Source: Leucophora obtusa (lineage: Eukaryota > Arthropoda > Insecta > Diptera > Anthomyiidae). From it: a stretch of DNA of 64,000 nt. Both the position numbers and the translations under genes were made by a program. The DNA lies in contig OX465298.1 of assembly GCA_949987735.1 (NCBI GenBank), positions 119,755,685-119,819,684 on the forward strand, written 5' to 3'. The notes under the pieces are model-generated. The model was not told the origin of the DNA and made no database searches. It was given only the letters and a program-made list of their open reading frames with translations. Of the stretch, positions 21,129 to 31,709 are shown piece by piece. How positions within the stretch are numbered: the first letter of the stretch is position 1; each line of letters begins with the position of its first letter.

Positions 21129-22119
21129 GTGTATAACTTAAAAATGCGGGATTTTTTTTTTTTTTTGCAAATTTTGGGCGTTTATTGTGAATCATCTTTC
21201 TTTGATTTGAAAATAATTTAAACAGAAAGTGATATTAATTTATGATCTTGAGTCAAACTAAAATAACATTCATTTACATTGGTAAAATATAAATATATTC
21301 AAAGTATTGGCCATCGTCAGCTATGACCTTTTCCCATCTTTCTGGCAACATATGGATTCCGCGTCAAAAGAACTCCACATTTTCCAAGGCCAAGAACAAA
21401 TCAAGCCAATTTTTGATACCCTGTTCTGAAGTGAAGCGTATTTCAGGGAAAGCGTTCAGCATCGATCGAAACAAATGGTAGTAGGACGGGGCAAGGTCTG
21501 GAATATAAGGAGGGTAAGGCAAAACTTCCCAACCACTATTTTCTAAATAGTTTTTAACCGATTTTGCAACATGTGGCCAAGCGTTGTTATGATGGAATAT
21601 TATTGCTTCATGACTGGTCGCATGTTTGGGGCGTCTTTCGACCAATGCTAGCTTTAAACGAATCAGTTGTGTTCGGTACAAGTCCCCTGTGATCGTCTGC
21701 TCCGATTTCAGCAGCTCATAATATGTGGAACCCTTCTGGTCCCACCAAATACAGAGCATTACCTTAGCACGATGGATATTCGGCTTTAGCATTGATTTGG
21801 CTGGTTGACCGGGCTTCACATACGAATTCTTGCGCTTCGGATCAATGTTCCATCGCCAGTAATAATTTGATGCAAAAATAATTTCTTTTTATGCCGTTCA
21901 AGCAGCATTTCAGACTCACAAAATTGGCTTTCAACGTCTCTCGGCTTCAACTTTTTTGAAGCAAAAAAAACCTTGTTTTTTATCTATTTCATTCAATGAC
22001 TAAGTGAGAATAAATGACAGATGTTTACCCTCCAAAATGCCATATAAGTTATTAAAGACACAAACCATGTGTAAAAGATACGCCATCTGCTGTGAATCCC
22101 GCATTCTTAAGTTATACAC
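21129..22119 (-). mobile_element. Mariner element, internally shortened
   Basis: Ends TAACTTAAAAATGCGGGATT and AATCCCGCATTCTTAAGTTA are inverted repeats, with TA at both outer edges, as expected for Tc1/mariner. About 990 bp, against about 1.3 kb for an intact mariner (family knowledge), so the 5' part of the transposase is missing. The sequence just downstream of the coding remnant (21205-21265) is the source of the hairpin MITEs at 3141, 4177 and 23183. Confidence 0.75.
21264..21985 (-). pseudogene. Mariner transposase, inactive
   Basis: On the minus strand the region starts with LLERHKKK and IITGD (first catalytic Asp retained), then a frameshift, then DPKRKNSY, KPNIHRAKVMLCIWWDQKG, the second box HNNAWPH where mariners have HDNARPH, and the third box PDLAPSYYHLF where mariners have PSDYHLF. 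Thus the second and third catalytic aspartates of the DD34D triad are changed to Asn and Tyr. A stop follows ENVEFF at about 21361-21363, but GIHMLPERWEKVIADDGQYF, the normal mariner C-terminus, is still readable beyond it. Dead by several independent lesions. Confidence 0.9.
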
Positions 22120-22672
22120 TTTAAACACATTCCACTTTATTTCCCATAGAAATATTCTCCGATTTTGAAGTGAAAATATCCAAGACTAAAACATAGATTT
22201 TTTATGGGAAAATTTGTAGATTATAATGAGCTTTTGTTTTAAATAGTCTTCAGATTCGGTTGCCTTATTCCCTATGATCAGAGCTTCGAAGAGTGAATTA
22301 TATTTTGAAAGAAATCCCTAAAAATACAATTCGATTTCCTTCAAAATCGATTGAATTTTTGTAACCATTCGCAGAAGCTTCATTCTTTGGAAATCACTCG
22401 ATCGTATTCACTTTTAAGGAATTCAATAAATTTATCTTATGAAGGGTGGCGAAAGAGGAAATATGGCAATACTGCAATTGCCCGAGATATTAAATCTTAG
22501 AATAGTTATTGTGCGCCATCTGATGAAGGTTTGGCTAACTTTGTTGAACCTTTTTAGTTCATATCCCTGTTATATTATTTTACTTCAGAGAGGTTAAGTG
22601 CTATGGAAACACCTCCTCCAGTGTCCTCCTGTCATATGTATAAGGGATGAAAACTCATTCATACTATACTAT
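22120..22672. other. No gene seen
   Basis: Non-repetitive A+T-rich sequence between the mariner and a Helentron-like fragment; no motif recognised. Confidence 0.5.
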
Positions 22673-22795
22673 TTATACCCCACACCACTACGTGGACAGG
22701 GTATAATAAGTTTGTGCTGATGTTTGTAACACTAAAAAATATCCACCTTTTAGTATACCGATCGACACAGAATCACTTTTTTTTAGATTTATCAA
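22673..22795 (-). mobile_element. Helentron/DINE-like fragment, hairpin end only
   Basis: TATACCCCACACCACTACGTGG and the following AAGTTTGTGCTGATGTTTGT and TATACCGATCGA match the hairpin end of the family. The microsatellite and array are absent. Confidence 0.7.
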
Positions 22796-22824
22796 AATTT
22801 TTACAAGTAAAAATTTTATTCCTT

Positions 22825-23129
22825 CACTGAGAGAATTATCTGCATGATATTAATGAATTTTTGCATAAAACCAATGAAGTTTCACTGGAAGTCGTCCATT
22901 GAAACTTTTCATTGAATTAATGAAATTTTTCATAAAATGTTTTGAAAAATTTCATTTCATTTATTAAAAGATTCATACAATCAACGAAAAAGTTTCATTA
23001 AAACTGGATTCATAAAATATATGAAGCTTTTTCATCAAATTTAAGAATTTTTTATTCATTTTCTGAAGAAAACTACTTTAGTTTACTGAAAAATTTCATT
23101 AAAACTCGTCCAGGAAAATTCTCTCTGTG
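22825..23129. mobile_element. MITE with CACTGAGAGAATT ends
   Basis: CACTGAGAGAATT and AATTCTCTCTGTG are inverted ends; TT stands on both sides. The inside repeats GAAATTTTTCAT/ATGAAGTTTCA words on both strands, giving a partly self-complementary 305-bp element. A second copy, split by nested insertions, is at 56625-58414. Confidence 0.65.
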
Positions 23130-23182
23130 TTGTAATTTACTTGTAAAAATTGTATCATCTTTATTTAATTCGAAAAATAATT

Positions 23183-23276
23183 TAAACAGAAAGAGATATT
23201 AATTTATGATCTAAAATCGCACTAAAAATATTCATTTACCAAATATAAAAGATCAACTATACATACCCCTCACTCA
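23183..23276 (-). mobile_element. Mariner-derived MITE fragment
   Basis: AACAGAAAGAGATATTAAT and ATTCATTTACCAAATATAAA match, in inverse orientation, the words of the hairpins at 3141 and 4177. Confidence 0.6.
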
Positions 23277-23567
23277 TTATATATTTAAGATAGAATTTCA
23301 TATAACATTACAAAATTATCTCTTGGTATATTGTTCCAATAAATAATTATTCGAAATTTTATTTAATGACTGTATAAAAACTTTCTTACTTGGGCTATAT
23401 TTTATTATTTTTATAAAATATTTATAAATCATACGCCTCGTATAACAACCGCACACACAATAATATAACGTATACGCCACATCAAACAGTATATCAATTC
23501 AATACAAGTACGTAGAAGACATTTATCATTTGAACATAAATGTAATAACAATTCTTCTTTAACCTTA

Positions 23568-23713
23568 TACTACATTTATACTTGAGCAAAACAACCTGTT
23601 TTTTGACTCTTTTAGTTTTTAACTTGTCAAAACGCATACAAAAAAAAAAAAAACAAGCAAAGACTAGTTTTGTACAAAAACTAAGTGGTTTTTGCTCAAG
23701 TATAAATGTAGTA
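23568..23713. mobile_element. Short TTA-flanked hairpin MITE
   Basis: TACTACATTTATACTTGAGC is perfectly inverted at the right end (24 bp in all) and TTA lies on both sides (23565-23567, 23714-23716). A longer relative with the same end pattern is at 34008-34482. PIF/Harbinger-like by duplication size and sequence. Only 146 bp. Confidence 0.7.
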
Positions 23714-24184
23714 TTAAAACCAAATAGAAAATTATATATAAAATAATATACTACTACTTTTCAACAATGAAACTATTAAAGACCAAAAATAATATCGTTT
23801 TTTTATAGCAAATTATTTTCACAACAAAATTGTTGGAAATATTTGTCTGTTATCACATCCTCTTAAACAATTTTCTTAGAAACACACACAGATAGTTTAA
23901 CACTTTTTCTTGTGAAAAACAAATTAACTAAACTTTGTTATACAAAAAGCATTCAAAGGACCAAGAGATGTTATTAGTGTAGTAGTTGGTTGGTTTCTCA
24001 ATTAAACGAGTACATACTCGTATCTATACATGGCTAATGTTTAAACGACTACTCCTGCCCAAAGCAAACCATAATAATAGTAGTTGTAAAAGTAGTGATA
24101 AATATAACAGTTTTCATATTATATACAGACACTTTAACATATGAACTTGCAAATGAGAAGCCCATGAAACATGCTTAATATAAA
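23714..24184. other. No gene seen
   Basis: A+T-rich with scattered homopolymers; nothing recognised. Confidence 0.5.
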
Positions 24185-25321
24185 ACGAGTAAAAAGGTTA
24201 AAGTCGGGCATGCCGACTATACAATACCCTACACCACTCTGGTGTATTGTTTGGATCCGAAATTCGAATGGGTTAAAATGGGGCTTGTTTCAAAATTTTC
24301 TATAATGTGAGTCAGCGCACCAAATTTCATTAAAATATCTTAATATTTGCGACCTGCAGTTTGTAACCAAGCCAATTTTGGGGGGACCCTTATATGGACA
24401 CTAGTTCTAAACATGGCCGATGTTCACCAAAATCAATAGGCTTCGTCCTTGGGCCAACATAGGTCTATGTACCAAATTTCATCAAAATATCTTAATATTT
24501 GCGACCTGCAGCGTATAAACAATATAATTTTGGTGGGACCCTTATATGGGCACTAGGTCTAAACATGGACCGATGTTCACCGAAATTAATAGGCTACGTT
24601 ATTGGGCTAACATAGGTCTGTGTACCAAATTTCGTCAAAATATATTATTATTTACGACCTGCAGCGTATAAACAATATAATTTTGGTAGGACCCTTATAT
24701 GGGCACTAGGTCTAAACATGAACCGATGTTCACCAAAATCAATAGGCTTCGTCCTTAGGCCAACATAGGTCTATGTACCAAATTTCATCAAAATATCTTA
24801 ATATTTGCGACTTGCAGCGTATAAACATTATAATTTTGGTAGGACCCTTATATGGGCACTAGGTCTAAACATGGACCGATGTTCACCAAAATCAATAGGC
24901 TGCGTTATAGGGCTAACATAGGTCTGTGTACCAAATTTCGTCAAAATATCTTAATATTTACGACCTGCAGCGTATAAACAATATAATTTTGGTAGGACCC
25001 TTATATGGGCACTAGGTCTAAACATGGACCGATGTTCAAAAAAATCAAACTTGTTCGTCCTTGGGCCAACATAGGTCTGCGTACCAAATTTCATCAAAAT
25101 ATCTTAATAGCTGCGACCTGTAGAGTGCGCACAAGATTGCATGGACAGACAGACAGACGGACGGACGGACGGACGGACAGACGGACATCGTTAAAACGAA
25201 ATAAAAAAAAATTCTGAACCGATCGATATACTATAAGGTGGGTCTACGACCAATATTTTTTGGTGTTACAAACATCAGCACAAACTTATAATACCCTGAC
25301 CACATAGTGGTGTAGGGTATA
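24185..25321 (+). mobile_element. Helentron/DINE-like repeat, full copy
   Basis: Complete: 5' near-palindrome, ACACCACTCTGGTGT hairpin, five array units, GACAGACGGACG microsatellite (25144-25187), ACCACATAGTGGT hairpin and TGTAGGGTATAA end. The 70-codon frame at 25005-25217 is a shadow of array and microsatellite. Confidence 0.8.
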
Positions 25322-26175
25322 AATATCTAGGTCAATTACTTTGACATACCAATGAGTGTATACACTAATAGAAAATAGTCTGTAAAAAATTGAGTTAAAA
25401 CTACTGAAAATTAGCGAAAAATGATGCTGCAGAAAAGAACTGCTAAATTAGTAGATTTTTTTTTAATTTATACTAGGTGATATATACTAAGTAGGGTTTT
25501 TCTTTTCCCGGACTTTTTCATTTCCCGGGATAGCGGGACTTTTTTCTGAATTTTCCGGGATCCCGGGAATTCCCGCTCGTTTAAAAATAAATAAATCCGA
25601 CATATCTTGTACTTGGAAAACTCGATTTATATGAAAACACCGTCCGACAAAGTTTCTCTTTTGGTTGTACCCATGATAAAATCTACTTAATATATTCTGA
25701 AAGGAGGGCTAAAATAAAATATGGATGACTTCCACTTTTTCTAGATCAATTCGTTTAAGAGTTTAAATCGCGAATTACTATTTAGGTAATATATTTATAT
25801 GGAAGGCCGTCTTAATTTTAAAATGAAATATATTAACTAAATATTAATACGCGGTTGGAACGGTTAAACGAATTAATATAGAAAAAGCGAAAGACATGGG
25901 TATTTTATTTCTCCCCTTCTTTCAGAATATATTGGAATTGTTAATGGGTGCAAACTTGTGTCGGACCAATTTTATAGTCAGAAGTAAGATAGATTTTTTG
26001 CTTAAGTTTTCCTTAAATATGGAATCCAAAAATTTGTTTTTCTCAAGATTTTTTTTTCTATGCCGATTTTCAGAAGTATTCGTATAGAATTATTTTAAAA
26101 AATGTTTAAGAGTATTCTTCACACAAATTATTAGGCAAACACTCTTAAAGATTTTTATAAAAATCGAAATTATAA

Positions 26176-26562
26176 CCCTAGTAAAAATGATTTTTATATA
26201 ATCAAATATGAGTTTTATATAATCATTTATGATTTTATACAATTATAACTTGTCGAGTATTGTGAAACATATATTTTTATATGATCATATCAAAAGATAT
26301 TTCATTATATAAAATTATATTAACCAGATCCACAATTTTTCGGATCAAATCAGGTATGGATTAATATAATTATATAAAAAATATATTATTTGATCCGAAA
26401 AATGGTGGATCTGGTTAATATAATTTTATATAATTAAATATCTTTTGATATAATTATATAAAAATATATGTTTCAAAATACTCGACAAGTTATAATTATA
26501 TAAAATCATAAATGGTTGTATAAAAATCATATATGAATATATAAAAATCATTTTTACTAGGG
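26176..26562. mobile_element. Foldback element with CCCTAG ends
   Basis: CCCTAGTAAAAATGATTTTT is inverted at the right end. Complementarity continues through ATAACTTGTCGAGTATT, AAAGATAT and TGGATCTGGTTAATATAATT nearly to the centre near 26360, so the 387 bp form one long hairpin. AA flanks both sides, again a 2-bp duplication as in the CCCAG elements. Confidence 0.75.
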
Positions 26563-26679
26563 AATATTATTAAATAATATTTTATTCATCTTAAAAGTGT
26601 TTAAAAATTTAAAAATAAAAGTGAAAAATATAATTTAATACGTATGCCTAATTGTTTATTATCAACATGGATTCATATT

Positions 26680-26905
26680 GTAGGTTAAAAAATAATTAGA
26701 ATATGCATTTAAAATTAACAGTTCGTTGTCGTTCATAAATCTGTGCTTCATAAGTTGTCGATCAGAGTTGAATTCCATAGGAAGCAGGTGGATAAAAATA
26801 ACATTGTTAGAATTTCGTTGATGTTAGTCTAATTGAGTTGTTACAATTTGCTTATTTGTTTCAATTTATTATAAATAGGTCATCAATTATTAAACCGTAA
26901 AGGCA
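26680..26905 (-). repeat. Dispersed repeat; empty-site counterpart of 47385-48440
   Basis: Read on the minus strand it shares TTAATAATTGATGA, CAAATAAGCAAAT, TTAGACTAACATCAACGAAA and AAGCACAGATTTATGAACGA with 47385-48440. In that copy the sequence is split by a 848-bp tRNA-bearing element; here AACAATGTTATTTTTATCC is uninterrupted. Confidence 0.75.
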
Positions 26906-27190
26906 TAGAATGAATATTGAAGATAGGTTTGTAGCCGAACCCTATCCTGCCCGAACCCGAATTCTATCCTGCTGGCCTTATCGAATTTTTTAAATTTGTA
27001 TTCTATATAATTTACTTGTAAAAACTTTATCATCTCTCTTTTAATTTGAAAATAAAGGAAAATGTGATATATTTGGTCTCAAGCTGAACGAAAAATATTA
27101 ATTAAATGGTTTGTTAACTTTAATTGGTATCTTTTGAATAGAAATTTAAAAAGAAATTATTTAATTTGCATAGTAGGGTTTTAAATTAAC

Positions 27191-27347
27191 ATATGTCACA
27201 GCGCATAGAGAAAGGGACCTAAGGGTAAAAAAATCAATTTTTTTTTTGTGGACAACATCTGAGCATCGAATGAGACCGATCCCATGCTCTCCTGACCTTA
27301 GGTCCCTTTCTATCCTTAGGTCCCTTTCTATTTTGCGCGTCACATAT
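27191..27347. repeat. Palindrome with an 18-bp duplication in one arm
   Basis: ATATGTCAC...GCGC at the left and GCGCGTCACATAT at the right are inverted, as are AGAAAGGGACCTAAGG and CCTTAGGTCCCTTTCT. The right arm has the word TATCCTTAGGTCCCTTTC-type block twice. It has the same plan as the palindrome at 10525-10671 (ATATGT(G)AC ends, GGTCCCTTT core, duplication in one arm). Confidence 0.7.
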
Positions 27348-27630
27348 AATGAAATCCAAAATAATTTGAAAAAGCATCTGATTAATATTTAAAAAATACA
27401 ATTGAAATAAAGGAATAGCAGTTGAAATTAAAAAAAAAATATTTAAAGTGAAAAAACCTCAAAATACTCAATTGAAAATATTATTCATTTTTTAATGCCT
27501 AGCGTTTTGAAGGTATTTGGAACTGAGATACAGATATGTTGTATATATTGCTTTATTTGAACAAAGATCACTATTTAAAAAAAATAAATTTTTTATGAAG
27601 TTCAAGTATTTGTTTTCGATTTAACTTATA

Positions 27631-28322
27631 GCGAATTTACATTATGATCGAAATCGAGTTAAAAGTAGATTTCGATTGAAATCCAATAAAAATTTTGGAT
27701 TTCACACAGATTTCCCATACGAAATGAAATTTCAATTTAATTTGGATTTCAGCGAAATCTCACCGAAATCCAAATTGAAATCCAATTTTTCTCCCATATT
27801 TGCAGAAAAGTAGGGAAGTTTGCAGAAAAGTGGCAACATTTAGCAGCTGTTTGTGTCATAAAAAATTAATAAATAATAAATTTTAATAACTTTAAAAAAT
27901 TAAGGAATAACATAATAAAGTCTGTTATTTTTAATTGAAATAAATATTTAAAGTTGAAAACGGCCATTTTATTGTATCCGACGAAGAGAAACTTTGAAAA
28001 ATCATTTGATGGCGCTGGCAAGACCATTGACGAAACATTGAATATTTTAGCTTTCTACTAATCATCCCTATACTTAAACACATTTCTTAGCAAATATAAC
28101 ATTGTATCTTTCATAATATAAATGATTTTTGTGTTCCGCCATTAAAAAAATTAGAAAATCTTTTAATTTTGGTTATTTTTTAAGGTTAGTTTGTTTACAA
28201 AAAAATTGTTGTTGGCCGATCGAAATTCCATTCATCTGTCAAATATTCTAATGTAAACGATATAGATTTCGAATTGGATTTGAAAACGAAATCTAGTGAA
28301 CATTTTAACAATGTAAATTCGA
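27631..28322. mobile_element. Partly palindromic repeat (GAATTTACATTR ends)
   Basis: GCGAATTTACATTATGATCG at the left and ACAATGTAAATTCGATG at the right are inverted, with several GATTTCGATT/AATCCAATT words repeated on both strands inside. Probably a non-autonomous TIR element; boundaries are approximate. Confidence 0.45.
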
Positions 28323-28585
28323 TGTTAACCAAATTCAACTGTCATCCAAAAACAATTTGGCCTAAACAATATTTTTTTTTATAGTAATTCAGTTTACTAA
28401 ATTTTAAATCCCATTTTCTAATTTCAAATATTTCTTATTTAACTTAATTTCAAATCAATGCTTTAAATTTAAATTTATTTATCTTCCAAAATTGCAATAT
28501 ATAAAGCTAAAACTTCTGTAAAAAAATAAAAAAAATCCCGGTAAATCCCGCACAAAACTCCCGGGATTGCGGGATTGAAAAAATG

Positions 28586-29649
28586 CAAACAGCAAAAATA
28601 AAACTGTTAAATATACAGAATTTTAGTTATATTTAAGTTCATTTTTTGTTAATAGAAAATAACAAATTAACCTGCTGAAATCAGCAAAAAATTTTGCTAA
28701 ATAATTTGTAGCCAAAAAAAAAACTAAAAAATTGCTTCGCTTTTTTTTTTTAAATGCAAATAAAAATTTATCCCTTTGAAAACAATAGTTTACAATTTTG
28801 TTTAGCAAATATTTCTGTTAATTTAACAGAATAGACTGCCATTTGCATCGAACAAAATTTAGCTTAAAAATAACAAAATTTTTGTAGATGTAACAGTTGG
28901 TTTTTGTTATTTTTAGCCTATTAATAAAATTTTCTGCAGATTTTACAGCAAAATTTGTCATTTTCAATTAAGGGGGTATCGACTCTAGGAAAAATTTTGT
29001 TTTCGAATTTATTTTTTATTTGGATGGAGCTCTATATGCTCCGAAAATTTCAATGATAAATTCGAAGAAATTAAATTTTCACATGTTTTTTTGTTAAAGA
29101 TGTTTTAGTCCCAAAGTAATACTTTACGATATGTGGTAAATTTGTGGGTAACACTTTTTGTTTGCATTTTTATTAATATGTTTTTATTAGAAATCGTATA
29201 TCTTATAACAGGGCAGAATAAAAACATAAAAACTACATCAAAAGATGTAAGAATTGCATTCAGTTTTCAAAGAAAAGCCAATGACAAGGCCTTGATGGAC
29301 TTTGAAGACACGTTATATGCGGCAGAAGCTAATGGCTTAATATAAGTTATAAAAGTAATCAATATATATAAAACTGGGGGGAAAATAAGAAATAAATTAT
29401 AAAATGTACAAAATTGTAGCATTTTTACAAAAAAATACGAGTAGCATCATAATATATCTACCCTCGTTTTTAAGATTATTAGGTTTAATATATCAAATAC
29501 CCATTAACCGATTTGTCCCAAATTTGGTGGACATGTAGTAAGCCAGGGGATATAACTTTTCTTCATTCACAGTTTTTTGAAATTTAGCTTTTTTCTTAGC
29601 TTTAAATTACTTTAGACTTCAAACGCATTTTTCTCACAACCAAGAGTTC
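28586..29649. other. No confirmed gene; one less A+T-rich frame
   Basis: A 70-codon frame at 29133-29345 ends ...NDKALMDFEDTLYAAEANGLI at a TAA. A possible splice acceptor (TTATAACAG at about 29204-29212) precedes GGCAGAATAAAAAC. It could be a terminal exon or decayed pseudogene fragment, but I recognise no family. The rest is A+T-rich with TTTTGCTGAAATCAGCAAAA-type words related to the CACTC elements. Confidence 0.35.
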
Positions 29650-29965
29650 AAAATCGGCTGCCACTGTACAGCCAAGATGGGTTAACCGGTTTCGATCCGG
29701 TTTTTTTCTTTAGTCAACAAAAAACTGTAGTCCTTATCGTGGCCCTCTTTTGAATTTCAGTCAAATAAATTTTATATTCAAATAAAATTGTTTTTTCTTG
29801 CCTTTTTTGGAATTTTCAAGTTTGTGTGGCAACTTTGTTTAAAAAAAATTTAAAAACGAAAAATTGGGCCACGATAAGGACTAGAGAATATATCTTGGAT
29901 TAAGAATCACTTTACAGTTTTATTTTCCGATAATTAATGAAGGCTGCACAGTGGCAGCCGATTTT
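29650..29965. mobile_element. TIR element with a nested second stem
   Basis: AAAATCGGCTGCCACTGTAC and GTGGCAGCCGATTTT are inverted ends (22 of about 24 bp). Inside, AGTCCTTATCGTGGCCC (29728) pairs with GGGCCACGATAAGGACT (29866). Next to the left end, AACCGG-TTTCGAT-CCGGTT (29684-29702) is a short stem-loop resembling a tRNA T arm. No target duplication seen. Confidence 0.6.
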
Positions 29966-30540
29966 GCATTTTTTAACAAAGGCTAATAATTAAGTGGCAA
30001 CCCTGGCGATTTTGATGGGAGAAATTTAAAACTAATATTTTTTGAAAATATTGCAATAACATATATTTTAAACAAAAAAATAATATAGTCAAATCATTGT
30101 TATTTGAATTTTTGACAACCGTTTAAATATGCCCCTTAAAATTCTGTTGCTACAGTATTTAACGCCCTTTTATTTTTGATGTTCTTATTTTACTAGTGTT
30201 TTCTGCAGGATCATTTTTAACTATCTTTTAGTTGCTTTTTCTGCATTTTTACAGATTTATTTCTATGGGTGTAGTACAATACATACATATGTACATTAGA
30301 CCTGGCGTTAAAAACTTTTTTTTTGAAACTTGAATGTGGGTAGCGATAAAAATATGCGATTTGATGCCAAAATTGATGTAGCAAATTTTCAGGCTGATCG
30401 GAGGGTACCAACCCGTGCCACAATGAGGTCAAAGGACCCAATTTTTTAAAAACCACCCAAATACTTTTTTTTGCATTTTATAAATTTTTGTAATAATGTT
30501 TTTTCTTTAATTTTTATTTAATAGTCTTATTATTTTTATT
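29966..30540. other. 3' flank of the transposase remnant; no further gene
   Basis: GCTGATCGGAGGGTACCAAC at about 30392-30411 is less A+T-rich and may belong to the 3' end of the element described next. The 79-codon minus-strand frame here has no motif. Confidence 0.4.
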
Positions 30541-31403
30541 TTAAATGATTGAAGATTTTGTATAGGCTGGGAAGTCCTTACGGTAGCCCTCTAAAATGTG
30601 TAACAAGTACTGTTTATCGTCTTCGTTGTGTGTTAAGCATCTGTTATAGTCAGTTATTAGTTTGACTTTTCTTTCGGCAGCATCATTCACAACAGTAATG
30701 CATTTATGATTTGTCCCCCTTTACAAAATGCTTCGCTCTTAGGCCAGTTTGACGGATCAAAGCGTAAGAAATCCGTAGAAATTTCCAGACGAGAAAAATT
30801 TTTTTTTTTTTAGGAGTTACAAAAGAGCTTAAATCCTTGGATGTGAATAATTGTAATTCATCAACGCTTGCACACACTTTTTTAGAAGGGAAAATATCAC
30901 CATCATCACCGATATGATTGTCTTTATCGGAATCTATTTGCAACGCCAAAACCATCTTTTCCTTTATTTTTGAGTCTACATGTGGATCAAAAAAGGCAAG
31001 TGCAACTGCTTCCTCTGATAAATACCACAAGTGGTTCCGAATTTTTTCCAAAAGCACTGTAGATATTTTTTTTTTATCAAAATACCCAATTTGATAAAAA
31101 AAAATCCCCTTTATTAGTTGCATATCTCTATTTGGCGCTTCAACTGCATTTGCGGTTCTAAACCAGTATGGGATGTAGAGACTTCCCAGCAAAACCTTTC
31201 ATTACCATGTAATGAGTTTTAGGTATTGAAATCTTAAGTGTTCACTAGTTACCTTTTAATTACTAAACTACTTATTTTAACATGGTGATGTCATTGGAGG
31301 AAAGTCATTACACTGATGTTACCTGTAAGTAGTTTATCAGCTGTTCTATAAATAGATGTTGAATATAGATTTTAAAAAATATAAAAATTTAAAAACCAAT
31401 AGG

Positions 31404-31475
31404 AGCTGACACGTATTGATCAGCGTACCCCACGATTGTCAGGCAAACACTCTAACCACTAGACCACGACATCAC
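31404..31475 (-). pseudogene. tRNA-like module, first of two, possible anticodon GAC
   Basis: Minus strand: CGTGGTCTAGTGGTTAGAGT resembles the D arm of Asp/Glu/Gly/Val tRNAs. CCTGACAA gives a loop with T33 and anticodon GAC. The B-box region (GGTACGCTGATCAATAC) is degenerate. It belongs to a different tRNA type from the modules at 9.8 and 13.3 kb. Confidence 0.6.
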
Positions 31476-31638
31476 TATGATTTTTAATGCTTTAACTTAT
31501 GTACACATTTATTGTGGCAACTGTTATACATGTCTATTTTTCACAAAACTTGTTGTTATTAAATACTGCTTAATGAACATCAACATTTCTATAAATAGAT
31601 GTTAAATATAAATTCCAAAAAAAAAAAACAACAATGGA

Positions 31639-31709
31639 AGCTAACACGAGTTGAGCAGCGATCCTCATGTCTGTCAGGCAAAAACGATAATCACTAGGCT
31701 ACGCCATAT
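31639..31709 (-). pseudogene. tRNA-like module, second of two
   Basis: A diverged duplicate of 31404-31475: GCGTAGCCTAGTGATTATCG as A box, the same CCTGACA loop, then AGGATCGCTGCTCAACTCG where the B box should be. More decayed than its partner. Confidence 0.5.

Larger units (their letters stand above)
25492..28585. mobile_element. Possible large element bracketed by TCCCGGGAT-rich ends
   Basis: Left: TAGGGTTTTTCTTTTCCCGG with TTTCCCGGGATAGCGGGAC and AATTCCCGC further in. Right, inverted: AATCCCGCAATCCCGGGAG. These GC-rich blocks are conspicuous and inverted relative to each other, 3 kb apart. The interior holds a foldback (26176-26562), a dispersed repeat (26680-26905) and two palindromes. 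No transposase seen; the outer boundary on the right is unclear. Confidence 0.4.

Noticed and set aside
25492..28585. Complete autonomous hAT between the TCCCGGGAT blocks
   Set aside because: No transposase motif is readable inside and the right boundary does not mirror the left terminus; kept only as a low-confidence element.
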